A program made the translations under genes and the position numbers. The notes beneath the pieces are model-generated. The model did not search any database. It was not told where the DNA came from and saw nothing but the letters and a program-made list of their open reading frames with translations. Shown here piece after piece: positions 25,744 through 33,903 of a stretch of DNA of 64,000 bases. The stretch spans positions 307,536-371,535 of the forward strand of contig NZ_RZGZ01000004.1 of the NCBI RefSeq assembly GCF_003990045.1, read 5' to 3'. The stretch's first letter is position 1. The number at the start of each line of letters is the position of its first letter. The DNA comes from Labedella endophytica. Its GTDB lineage: Bacteria; Actinomycetota; Actinomycetes; Actinomycetales; Microbacteriaceae.

Positions 25744-27063
25744 ATGCCGGAGGGAACGAGGAACACCGAGAAGAGGGGCTCGACGCGACTGCGCTCCCTC
25801 GACGGTGTGCGCGGGATCGCGGCGCTCGTCGTGGTCGTGTACCACGTGAGTCTCATCGCGCGACCGTTCGCCGACGGAGGGGGCCGGGCCGAGGCGGTCT
25901 GGAACGGGGTCACCGAGTCGCCGCTCAAGCTGCTCTTCGCCGGCACGGAGGCCGTTCTGGTCTTCTTCGTCCTGAGCGGTCTCGTCGTTGCGCTGCCCCT
26001 CCTGCGAGGAACCGTCTCGTGGCCGGCGTTCCTCGCCTCCCGCCTCGTGCGGCTCTACGTGCCGGTGTGGGGAGCGCTCCTCTTCGCCGTCGCGCTCATC
26101 GCGCTCATCCCGCGGCCGGAGTCCCGCGTGTCGAGCGGCGAGTGGATCAGCGACGCGAACGCGACGAGCGTGACCCTCTCGTCCCTATTGCGGGAGGCGA
26201 GCCTCACGCCGGCGAGCTACGACATCGTCAACACGCTGTGGTCACTGCGGTGGGAGCTCATCTTCACGGCGCTCCTGCCCCTGGCGATCGGCATCGCCGT
26301 GCTGCTCCGCCGCCGCACTGCGGCGCTCGTGGCCGTCGGGGCCGTGTCCGTCGTCGCCACGATGCTCGGCCGGGTCCTCTCCCTCGACGCCCTCGTCTAT
26401 CTCCCGGTCTTCCTCCTCGGCACCCTCGTCGCCGTGCGCCTCGAGGACATCGTCGAGTGGGCGCACCGCCGTCCGCGCCCCGTGCTCTGGACCGTCGGCG
26501 GCACGGTATCCGCGCTGCTCCTCGTCGCGAGTTGGATCGGCCGGCCGCTGTGGCCGTCCGGTGACGTCGTCTCCGAGGTGCTGTGGGGCCTCGCCGGGCT
26601 CGGGGCGCTCGGGCTCGTGTTGCTCAGTATCTGCTCGCCCGGGGTCGAGCGGATCCTGTCGACCCGGTTCCCGCAATGGGCAGGGAAGGTGTCCTTCAGC
26701 CTCTACCTCGTGCACGTCCCCGTGCTCGCGACCATCGCGTTCGTGGTGGGGGACCAGCTGTGGTGGGTGGTCGGTCTCGTGGGGGCGCCGCTGAGCCTGC
26801 TGATCTCCGCCGGCTTCTTCGCGGTCGTCGAACGACCCTCCCACCGCCTGGCGCGTGCGACGGGTCGGGGAGTGGGTCTGCTCGTCGATCGCCTCCGGGG
26901 GCGGCGCCGCGTGGACGAGACCGTCAGCGCCGTCGATGCCCCCGCCGCCGCGCCGCTCGGAGGTCGCGCGCCCAGGCTCGAGTCACCGCACCCGGTTCGA
27001 ACGGACCGGCGGAGCGGATCGCGTTCCGACGCATCCGATCGAGCTCCTCGCTCGGAAGCGTGA
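25744..27063 (+). CDS. membrane acyltransferase, acyltransferase-3 (OafA/YrhL) family
   Basis: A 439-residue integral membrane protein. RLRSLDGVRGIAALVVVVYH (about residues 16-35) is the family signature, with the Arg and the His that ends the first helix thought to be catalytic. FAGTEAVLVFFVLSGLVVAL and FPQWAGKVSFSLYLVHVPVL are further blocks; about ten membrane segments are expected. Such enzymes move acetyl or other acyl groups onto cell-surface glycans or lipids. The ATG at 25744 fits a leaderless TACGAT promoter. The last 140 bases, encoding a disordered Arg/Ser/Pro tail, overlap the 3' end of the convergent glycosyltransferase. Confidence 0.9.
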   Translation: MPEGTRNTEKRGSTRLRSLDGVRGIAALVVVVYHVSLIARPFADGGGRAEAVWNGVTESPLKLLFAGTEAVLVFFVLSGLVVALPLLRGTVSWPAFLASRLVRLYVPVWGALLFAVALIALIPRPESRVSSGEWISDANATSVTLSSLLREASLTPASYDIVNTLWSLRWELIFTALLPLAIGIAVLLRRRTAALVAVGAVSVVATMLGRVLSLDALVYLPVFLLGTLVAVRLEDIVEWAHRRPRPVLWTVGGTVSALLLVASWIGRPLWPSGDVVSEVLWGLAGLGALGLVLLSICSPGVERILSTRFPQWAGKVSFSLYLVHVPVLATIAFVVGDQLWWVVGLVGAPLSLLISAGFFAVVERPSHRLARATGRGVGLLVDRLRGRRRVDETVSAVDAPAAAPLGGRAPRLESPHPVRTDRRSGSRSDASDRAPRSEA

Positions 27064-28492
27064 CGAGGCGGTCGATCGCCCCCGCGAGTGCGTCGACGTC
27101 GCCGGCGGGCACGACGAAGCCGTTCCAGCCCGAGCGGATGATGTCGGCCGGGCCGTACGGTACGTCGTAGACGATGGGCAGGCATCCGACGGCGAGCGCC
27201 TCGGGCAACACGAGGGGGAAGCCCTCGGACGTCGACGTGAGCAGGAGGAACGAGGCCGTGGCGAGGCGGTCCCTCGCGGCCGCGTCGAAACCGTGCAGGC
27301 GCACCGAATCCCCGACGCCGGTCTCATCGACGACCGCCTCGAGCAGTGGGCGGCGCGGCCCCTCGCCGAACACGTCGAGTGTCGCGAGCGGTCCGGCTCC
27401 CGGTCGGGCGGCGGCGAGGGTGTGCTGGCCGGCGATACCGCGGATGGCGTGGCTCACCCGCTTCCGCTTCTCGAGCGAGGCGAGCATGACACCGGCGGCC
27501 GCGTCGGGCCGGGCGGGCGCCTCGTCGAGGAGCACACCCTCCCGCACGTTCCGCGCGACGATGAGACCGGGGTGCCGGCCGAGCAGAGCCTCGACGTCGG
27601 AACGCTGACGCTCGCTCAGCACGGCGACGGCATCGAACGCGTCGAGGTTCCCGAACACCTTTTTCCGCGACTCGCGCAGCCGACCGAGCGGCCGCTCCGA
27701 ACCGATGAGATGCGAGGCGTGCACGAGGTGCACGGTCGTGACATGCGGGCGCCGGTACTCGGCGACGAACGGCGCGACCGTCTTGCTGTCCACGATGAGG
27801 TACGTCCGTCGACGCCGCGTGAGGCGGTCGAGCCACGCGGCGTAGAGGTGCCAGATGCGCCCCCATGAACGCGCCGGCGATCCCGACGCGTCGCACAGGA
27901 CGAGGGACCGGGCACCCGTCTCGGGGTCGCGACGATCGCTCAGGAGCAGGGTCCCGTCGAGTCGGTAGTGGTCCGTCTGAACGACGCGCTCGCCCTCGGG
28001 CGACACCAGGCTCCGGCTCAGGACGGTCTCGCCCCGCCGGACCTCGGTCGTCCTGCCCGGTTCCGACCCGCCGGGTGGGACGGGCAGCGGAGCGAACGGA
28101 TGGCGATCGAGTCGCAAGGACCCACCAGGGAGGGGATGGGTCCGCAACCAGTCCCACAGGTTGAGCAGGCGCATCCCGTCGATGAACTCGCCGCGTTCCC
28201 GCAGACGGGCCTCGCGAGCCGCGTAGTCGGACTGCTCGTCGAGGGTGAGAACGTCCACCGAGACGCCGCCGTGGCGCACGAATGCACGCGTGCGCGCGAG
28301 CATCGCCGCGGTCATCCCTCCGTAGTCGTCGGTGATCGACCACGTCAGGGCCAGATGACGCCCGCCCGGCAAGAGCCCCTTCGATGCGCGTACCCCGTCG
28401 CCGAGCGAGCGCCGCACGCGCCCCACCAGTCCGCCGACGGCTCCCGCCGCGCCGTGACCCGCGCGGTGCGCTTGTCTCCCCGTGGTGTTCAT
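26924..28492 (-). CDS. glycosyltransferase family 4, teichoic-acid glycosyltransferase-like
   Basis: A 522-residue protein. The ATG at 28492 is preferred to the one at 28612 because the extra N-terminus lacks family features and GGGGAT stands just upstream. LTWSITDDYGGMTAAMLART (about residues 50-69) and the C-terminal LTSTSEGFPLVLPEALAVGC with the E-x7-E pair (EGFPLVLPE) identify a GT-B/GT4 enzyme. The large N-terminal insertion with YLIVDSKTVAPFVAEYRRPH and VTTVHLVHASHLIG resembles poly(glycerol/ribitol phosphate) glycosyltransferases such as TagE/TarM. A wall-glycopolymer substrate is therefore likely but inferred. Its 3' end overlaps the convergent acyltransferase gene. Confidence 0.82.
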   Translation of the reverse strand: MNTTGRQAHRAGHGAAGAVGGLVGRVRRSLGDGVRASKGLLPGGRHLALTWSITDDYGGMTAAMLARTRAFVRHGGVSVDVLTLDEQSDYAAREARLRERGEFIDGMRLLNLWDWLRTHPLPGGSLRLDRHPFAPLPVPPGGSEPGRTTEVRRGETVLSRSLVSPEGERVVQTDHYRLDGTLLLSDRRDPETGARSLVLCDASGSPARSWGRIWHLYAAWLDRLTRRRRTYLIVDSKTVAPFVAEYRRPHVTTVHLVHASHLIGSERPLGRLRESRKKVFGNLDAFDAVAVLSERQRSDVEALLGRHPGLIVARNVREGVLLDEAPARPDAAAGVMLASLEKRKRVSHAIRGIAGQHTLAAARPGAGPLATLDVFGEGPRRPLLEAVVDETGVGDSVRLHGFDAAARDRLATASFLLLTSTSEGFPLVLPEALAVGCLPIVYDVPYGPADIIRSGWNGFVVPAGDVDALAGAIDRLVTLPSEELDRMRRNAIRSAGPFEPGAVTRAWARDLRAARRRGHRRR

Positions 28493-28616
28493 ACATCCCC
28501 GTTCACCGCCCCGAACGGGCGGTCCCCCAGCTGCCGGCTCCGAGCGGAACCGGAGGATCACATTACGCGCGCGCGCCTGAAGCCCTTCTGAACTTCCGGC
28601 GGCCGGGTCCATCGGC

Positions 28617-28622
28617 TAGCGT
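28617..28622 (+). promoter_or_regulatory. -10 box for the GAF-ANTAR operon
   Basis: TAGCGT, about 48 bases before the ATG at 28671; here a leader and a ribosome-binding site (AGGAG) are present. Confidence 0.45.
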
Positions 28623-28670
28623 GGTCGCACGTCCGCCTCCGCCCCGGCCGTCGAGGCATCAGGAGATCGC

Positions 28671-29387
28671 ATGACCGAAGAACGCTTCACCGCCGCCCTC
28701 GCCGCCCTGTCGCGGCCATCGGGCGGATCCGAGTCCCTCACCGAGCCCATCCTCGGCATCATCCCCGTGACCGGCGCGTCCGTGTCCACCATCGGCGAGC
28801 TGCTCGGGATGGAATCCGTCGAGGCGAGCGACGCGATCATCCGACGGATCGACGAGCTCCAGTTCGACATGAGCGAAGGCCCGTGCTGGGACGCCGTCGA
28901 GCGGGGCGAGCCCATCCTCGAGCCCGACTTCCGGCATCGCCCCCGCGGCATGTGGCCCCGGTTCTCGGAAGGTGTGCGCGTGCACGACGTCGGTGCGCTT
29001 TTCGCGGTGCCCGTGAGCCTCGGCACGCTACGCGTGGGGGCCATCGACCTCTACCACCGCGACCCGATCGAGCTCGACGACGAGGCGATCCGTCGCCTGC
29101 TGATCTTCGGTGGGGTGATCGGCCGCCGGGTCTTGAGGCGTGCACTCGAGTCGACTCCGGACGCCGCCGACGAGGTGTCCGGAGGCGGCCGGCACTCGCG
29201 CTACCGGATCCATCAGGCGGCCGGGTTCGTGATCGCGCAGCTCGGGGTGACCGCCGACGATGCGCTGCTCCTGCTCCAGGCACGCGCGTTCTCGACAGGA
29301 TCGAGCATGGAGGAGATCGCGGAGCAGATCCTCGAGAAACGCCTCACGTTCTCCGTCACGGGCGCCGTCATCGAGGACAGGACATGA
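28671..29387 (+). CDS. GAF-ANTAR domain protein (first of pair)
   Basis: A 238-residue soluble regulator. The N-terminal GAF-type sensor (about residues 25-155) contains ELLGMESVEASDAIIRRIDE, FDMSEGPCWDAVERGEPILE and LFAVPVSLGTLRVGAIDLYH. The C-terminal ANTAR domain (about 175-228) contains IHQAAGFVIAQLGVTADDAL and SMEEIAEQILEKRLTF. ANTAR domains bind paired RNA hairpins and prevent transcription termination; the GAF part presumably senses a small molecule or redox state. The AGGAG site is correctly placed. It overlaps the next gene (ATGA), giving two related regulators in one operon. The target RNAs are not known. Confidence 0.88.
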   Translation: MTEERFTAALAALSRPSGGSESLTEPILGIIPVTGASVSTIGELLGMESVEASDAIIRRIDELQFDMSEGPCWDAVERGEPILEPDFRHRPRGMWPRFSEGVRVHDVGALFAVPVSLGTLRVGAIDLYHRDPIELDDEAIRRLLIFGGVIGRRVLRRALESTPDAADEVSGGGRHSRYRIHQAAGFVIAQLGVTADDALLLLQARAFSTGSSMEEIAEQILEKRLTFSVTGAVIEDRT

Positions 29388-30094
29388 CGGAGCGCGCGCG
29401 GGAGGACCGCTTGCTCGAGGTGTTCGCACGGCTCGCGGACACCCTCGTCGACGACTTCGACGTCGGCGACCTGTTGCAGATGCTCGTCGAGACGTGCGAG
29501 TCGGTCTTCGACGTGGCGGCCGCCGCGATCCTCCTCGATGCCGGGGACGGGCGCCTCGACCTCGTCGCGTCGACCAGCCACGAGAGCCGCACGGTCGAAC
29601 TCATGGTGCTCGCAGCCGACGAGGGACCCTGCCTGGACGCGTTCCACACGGGCGCGGCCGTCGTCGTGCCCGACCTTCGCGACGGTTCGGACTGGGCGCG
29701 CTTCCGCCAGTCGGCCATGGACAACGGTTTCACCGGGGTGCACGCCCTGCCCATGCGATTGCGGCAGGAGAGCATCGGAGCGCTCAGCCTGTTCGAGAAC
29801 GCCGGATCCGATCTCCTGGCGCGCGACCTCAACGCCGCCCAGGCGCTCGCCGACGTGGCGACGATCGGCATCCTGCAGGACCGCGCGATGCGCGAGAGCC
29901 GGTCCGTGCGCGAGCAGCTGCAGACCGCGCTCCATTCGCGCATCGTGATCGAGCAGGCCAAGGGTGTCGTGGCCTACACCCACGACGAGGACATGGACGA
30001 GGCGTTCCGTCGTATCCGCAGGCACGCTCGCGAGACGCGGCGACCGATCGGCGAGGTCGCCCGCGAGATCGTCGATCGGCGCCTCATCATCTGA
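29384..30094 (+). CDS. GAF-ANTAR domain protein (second of pair)
   Basis: A 236-residue paralogue of the preceding gene. It is coupled to it by an ATGA overlap, which also fixes the start. GAF domain: LADTLVDDFDVGDLLQMLVE, then AADEGPCLDAFHTGAAVVVP and ALPMRLRQESIGALSLFENA. ANTAR domain (about residues 175-232): LHSRIVIEQAKGVVAYTHDE, then DEAFRRIRRHARETRRPIGE and VAREIVDRRLI. The EQAKGV block is the classical ANTAR signature, more canonical here than in the first protein. The two probably form homo- or heterodimers. A hairpin lies just beyond the stop. Confidence 0.9.
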   Translation: MTERAREDRLLEVFARLADTLVDDFDVGDLLQMLVETCESVFDVAAAAILLDAGDGRLDLVASTSHESRTVELMVLAADEGPCLDAFHTGAAVVVPDLRDGSDWARFRQSAMDNGFTGVHALPMRLRQESIGALSLFENAGSDLLARDLNAAQALADVATIGILQDRAMRESRSVREQLQTALHSRIVIEQAKGVVAYTHDEDMDEAFRRIRRHARETRRPIGEVAREIVDRRLII

Positions 30095-30097
30095 GGC

Positions 30098-30116
30098 GCC
30101 CCGCCCCCGGCGGGGC
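30098..30116. terminator. bidirectional hairpin between convergent genes
   Basis: gccccgcc, loop ccc, ggcggggc: a perfect eight-base GC stem between the ANTAR operon and the convergent hypothetical gene. Confidence 0.6.
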
Positions 30117-30123
30117 CGAGTCT

Positions 30124-30528
30124 CTACACCGCGCCGAGATCGGTCGGTTCCTCGAGGAGTGTCTCGCCGTCGAGCGGTGTCGCGGCGATGCGGACGCGGA
30201 CGCGCATCGTTCCCTCCGTGAGCGCTCGGACCGCTCGTCGCACGTCGAGTTCGCCGAGCCCGATCGGGACGGCTGCGGCGGCGTCTCCCGCGAACTCGTC
30301 GCGTGGAATGTCGCCGAGCACGGGATCGTCCAGCGCGGGGGTGTATGCGATCGGGATGCCCGGTCCGATGAGCAGATGCGCGATCTCGACCCCGGTGCGG
30401 GTGACGGTCGGAATATCCACCACGGCGAACCTCTGCCTCGTGGCGAGGGCCTCGGCGTACACCAGAACCGCCCTCGCGATCGCATCGGCCGTCTCGAATC
30501 GAGACTGGTTGTAGTGGATCGTCTTCAT
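30124..30528 (-). CDS. hypothetical protein, 134 aa
   Basis: Not recognised. The ATG at 30528 is chosen over an upstream one because GAGGGG sits directly before it and the upstream codons look non-coding. It is a soluble alpha/beta protein starting MKTIHYNQSRFETADAIARA, with RQRFAVVDIPTVTRTGVEIA and ALTEGTMRVRVRIAATPLDG. There is no signal peptide or catalytic motif. The pattern of a short strand, long helix and hydrophobic strand would suit a small ligand-binding or toxin-antitoxin-like fold, but no assignment is made. Confidence 0.6.
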   Translation of the reverse strand: MKTIHYNQSRFETADAIARAVLVYAEALATRQRFAVVDIPTVTRTGVEIAHLLIGPGIPIAYTPALDDPVLGDIPRDEFAGDAAAAVPIGLGELDVRRAVRALTEGTMRVRVRIAATPLDGETLLEEPTDLGAV

Positions 30529-30826
30529 GTCATTCCCCTCGTAGCGAGCGCCCGGGTGACGGTCGACGGATCCCGGGGTCTGGGGGATGACTGGTCTCAG
30601 GCTAGGGTGCACCATCCGATTCGACAACCGTCGGGCGGCGTCTGTGCAGGATCCACAACCGGAGCATGGCCCTTCGCCGGTGCCTCCCGATGTCAACCAG
30701 CGCGCACGATGCGCTCGGTGCGCCCGCGACCCATTACCGTTAGAGCGCTAGCTCGATCGTGACGGTCCGTGCGCGCGCATCCGCTCGACCCGCACTCGAA
30801 CCCCGTCCCTGACCTGGAGGTCGCTC

Positions 30827-33028
30827 GTGGAAACCTGGCCCGGAACCGCTTATCCCCTCGGAGCCACCTACGACGGTGGAGGCACGAACTTCGCCATCTA
30901 CAGCGAGGCCGCCGAGCGCGTCGAGCTCTGCCTGATCGACGAGAACGGCGCGGAGACGTGCGTCGAGATCATCGAGGTCGACGCCTACGTGTGGCACTGC
31001 TATCTCCCCAACGTCCAGCCCGGACAGCGCTACGGCTTCCGTGTGCACGGCGAGTACGACCCCGCGAACGGCAAGCGCGCGAACCCCAACAAGCTCCTCC
31101 TCGACCCGTACGCGAAGGCGACCTACGGCCAGTACGACTGGGACAACGCCCTCTTCAGCTACAACTTCGGCGATCCGGACTCGCGCAACGACGAGGACTC
31201 GGCCCCCCACTCGATGCTGAGCGTCGTCGTGAACCCCTTCTTCGACTGGGCCGGCGACCGCAAGCCGCACACGCCGTACTCCGAGACGGTCATCTACGAG
31301 GCGCACGTGAAGGGTCTCACGCAGCTCCACCCCGAGATCCCGGAGGACCAGCGCGGCACGTACGCCGGCCTCACCCACCCCGTGGTCATCGACCACCTCA
31401 AGAAGCTCGGCATCACGGCTCTCGAGCTCATGCCCGTGCACCAGTTCGTGCAGGACTCGACGCTGCAGGAGAAGGGCCTCGTCAACTACTGGGGCTACAA
31501 CACCATCGGCTTCTTCGCGCCGCAGAACACCTACTCGGCCACGGGTGAGCTCGGCCAGCAGGTGCAGGAGTTCAAGTCGATGGTGCGCGCGATGCACGCC
31601 GCCGGCATCGAGGTCATCCTCGACGTGGTCTACAACCACACCGCGGAGGGCAACCACATGGGCCCGACGCTGAGCTTCAAGGGCATCGACAACGAGGCCT
31701 ACTACCGCCTCGAGGAGAGCGACAAGCGGTACTACACGGACTACACCGGTACCGGCAACACGCTCAACGTGCGTCATCCCCACTCGCTGCAGCTCCTCAT
31801 GGATTCCCTGCGCTACTGGGCCACGGAGATGCGCGTGGACGGGTTCCGCTTCGACCTCGCCTCGACGCTCGCGCGCGAGTTCTACGACGTCGACCGCCTC
31901 TCGACCTTCTTCGAGCTCGTGCAGCAGGACCCGGTGGTCTCGCAGGTGAAGCTCATCGCCGAGCCGTGGGACGTGGGTCCCGGTGGCTACCAGGTGGGCA
32001 ACTTCCCGCCCCAGTGGACCGAGTGGAACGGGAAGTACCGCGACACGGTGCGCGACTACTGGCGCGGCGAGCCGTCGACGCTCGGCGAGTTCGCGGCCCG
32101 CATCACGGGTTCCGCCGACCTCTACGAGAACTCGGGCCGTCGCCCGTTCGCGTCGATCAACTTCGTGACGGCGCACGACGGCTTCACGATGCGCGACCTC
32201 GTGTCGTACAACGAGAAGCACAACGACGCCAACGGCGAGGACAACAACGACGGCGAATCGCACAACCGTTCGTGGAACTCCGGCGTCGAGGGCGACACGG
32301 ACGACCCCGACATCCTCGCTCTGCGTGGTCGCCAGCAGCGCAACTTCCTCGCGACGCTCCTGCTCTCGCAGGGCATCCCGATGATCCTGCACGGCGATGA
32401 ACTCGGGCGCACGCAGCACGGCAACAACAACACCTACGCGCAGGACAGCGAGATCAGCTGGGTGCACTGGGACGACGCCGACGAGCCCCTCATCGAGTTC
32501 GTCGCCGCCGTCTCGCGACTGCGTCGCGAGCACCCGACGTTCCGCCGCGGCGGCTTCTTCGACGGCAAGCCGTACGAGCGCGAGGAGGGCGACCCCTTCC
32601 CCGACATCGTGTGGCTCGACGCCGACGGCCTCGAGATGAAGGAGGAGGACTGGGGTGCGGCCCTGCAGCGCACCGTGGGCATCTACATCAACGGCGGCAG
32701 CATCCGGCAGCGCGACAGCCGGGGCAACTCCATCCAGGACGACGACTTCCTCCTGTACTTCAGCGCCGACGTCGACTCGGTCGAGGTCACGATCCCGCCG
32801 TCGGCCTTCGGCCCCGCGTGGGAGGCCGTCGTCGACACGGGTGAAGAGGCCGTGGACGGTCCTGCCCTGCCCGCCGGTGCGAAGCTCACCCTCGCGGCGC
32901 GGTCCCTCGTGGTGCTGCGCGCGGCGAGCGAGCCGGAGGTCGAGCCCGACCACTCGGTCGCGGCGTCCATCGCGATGCGCACCTCCGCCATCCCGATCCA
33001 GCACCAGGCCCCCGAGTCGAACGGCTGA
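30827..33028 (+). CDS. glgX: glycogen debranching enzyme GlgX/TreX (isoamylase type)
   Basis: A 733-residue GH13 enzyme that hydrolyses alpha-1,6 branch points of glycogen. The GTG at 30827 follows GGAGGT. An N-terminal CBM48 (YPLGATYDGGGTNFAIYSEA) precedes the (beta/alpha)8 barrel: region I GIEVILDVVYNHTAEGNHMG, region II MRVDGFRFDLAST with the nucleophile Asp, region III VKLIAEPWDVGPGGYQVGNF with the acid Glu, and region IV INFVTAHDGFTMRDL. Length is normal. With TreY and TreZ, 25 kb downstream, it completes the glycogen-to-trehalose route; such genes are often contiguous but here are separated. Confidence 0.95.
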   Translation: METWPGTAYPLGATYDGGGTNFAIYSEAAERVELCLIDENGAETCVEIIEVDAYVWHCYLPNVQPGQRYGFRVHGEYDPANGKRANPNKLLLDPYAKATYGQYDWDNALFSYNFGDPDSRNDEDSAPHSMLSVVVNPFFDWAGDRKPHTPYSETVIYEAHVKGLTQLHPEIPEDQRGTYAGLTHPVVIDHLKKLGITALELMPVHQFVQDSTLQEKGLVNYWGYNTIGFFAPQNTYSATGELGQQVQEFKSMVRAMHAAGIEVILDVVYNHTAEGNHMGPTLSFKGIDNEAYYRLEESDKRYYTDYTGTGNTLNVRHPHSLQLLMDSLRYWATEMRVDGFRFDLASTLAREFYDVDRLSTFFELVQQDPVVSQVKLIAEPWDVGPGGYQVGNFPPQWTEWNGKYRDTVRDYWRGEPSTLGEFAARITGSADLYENSGRRPFASINFVTAHDGFTMRDLVSYNEKHNDANGEDNNDGESHNRSWNSGVEGDTDDPDILALRGRQQRNFLATLLLSQGIPMILHGDELGRTQHGNNNTYAQDSEISWVHWDDADEPLIEFVAAVSRLRREHPTFRRGGFFDGKPYEREEGDPFPDIVWLDADGLEMKEEDWGAALQRTVGIYINGGSIRQRDSRGNSIQDDDFLLYFSADVDSVEVTIPPSAFGPAWEAVVDTGEEAVDGPALPAGAKLTLAARSLVVLRAASEPEVEPDHSVAASIAMRTSAIPIQHQAPESNG

Positions 33029-33059
33029 CCCGTTTCCTCCCCCACCACCACCCCGTGAA

Positions 33060-33119
33060 GTAGAGCGTCTGCGCCGTTTCGCGGCAGTGCACCGCCGCGA
33101 AACGGCGCAAACGCTCTAC
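33060..33119. repeat. palindromic element, family A, near-perfect 26-bp arms
   Basis: Arms of 26 bases with a single mismatch: gtagagcgtctgcgccgttt... against ...aaacggcgcaaacgctctac. The loop is agtgcacc, shared with the copy at 34946-35014. It is located 31 bases after the glgX stop. Confidence 0.85.
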
Positions 33120-33249
33120 CGGGTGGGCGGGGGAGTGTGGCCGGGAGCGGGCGGGTGAGCGGGGGAGCGCAAGGGGCTGAGCGGATTCGCTCGAGCGCCT
33201 AGCGTGGGGAATCCGAGGTGCCGAACGTCGGCGCCGGAACGGAGCGACC

Positions 33250-33903
33250 ATGAGCTCGATCAGCCCGGACGACATCCGCTGGAACGATGAAGCGCGCGCC
33301 AAGATCCTCGAGGATTCCGACCGTGTCCTGCGCGAGGCCGTGCTCGACGTGGCGGCCACCCACTCCGCGGGATCGTGGGAGGACGCCTTCGCCGAGCTCA
33401 ATGCTCGCCTGAAGGACCAGTTCATCGACTTCGAGCCCGGCCCGGACCTGCGTCAGTACGCCGAAGCCATCGTCGGCGTCGACATCGAGGGCGTCGAGGG
33501 CGGATCGTCGGATTCCGACAGCGGCTCCGACACCGATTCTGATTCCGATTCCGCGGCATCCTCCGACGCGGGTGCATCCTCCGACTCGGGCGCATCCTCC
33601 GGCGGAGCGGCGACTCCCGCCACGCGTGCGGAGTCGACCCCCGCCGAAACGGCCGATGCCACCGGTGGCGGAGCCTACGCGGACGCCCCGGCCGACCAGA
33701 TCGCCGCCGAATCCGGCGCGGCCGAGCCCGCGACTCCGGAGACCGACGGATCGGGAGACGCGTCTCCGGACGCCGAAGCGTCGTCCACGAGCGACGCGTC
33801 CGGCGACCCCGCGTCCGGCGGAGCATCGGACGGAACCGAAGCGCCGAACGAGACCATCGACGACCCGAGCGACCCCACCGTCACCGACGAGCCCGGAGCG
33901 TGA
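33250..33903 (+). CDS. protein with Ser/Asp/Ala-rich disordered tail
   Basis: A 217-residue protein. The first 75 residues are a folded-looking helical domain (DDIRWNDEARAKILEDSDRV, ATHSAGSWEDAFAELNARLK). The remaining 140 residues are acidic low complexity: Ser-Asp repeats (SDSDSGSDTDSDSDSAASSD) followed by Ala/Gly/Ser/Thr/Pro, with no hydrophobic segment. TAGCGT at 33200-33205 is a likely -10 and GGAGCGACC precedes the ATG. It overlaps the next dehydrogenase gene (GTGA). I do not recognise the family; the tail would be intrinsically disordered and strongly negative. Confidence 0.75.
   Translation: MSSISPDDIRWNDEARAKILEDSDRVLREAVLDVAATHSAGSWEDAFAELNARLKDQFIDFEPGPDLRQYAEAIVGVDIEGVEGGSSDSDSGSDTDSDSDSAASSDAGASSDSGASSGGAATPATRAESTPAETADATGGGAYADAPADQIAAESGAAEPATPETDGSGDASPDAEASSTSDASGDPASGGASDGTEAPNETIDDPSDPTVTDEPGA

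Noticed and set aside
30740..33004. A 754-codon frame antisense to glgX
   Set aside because: Valine/Glu/Arg-rich composition with no motifs; glgX on the other strand has all catalytic blocks.
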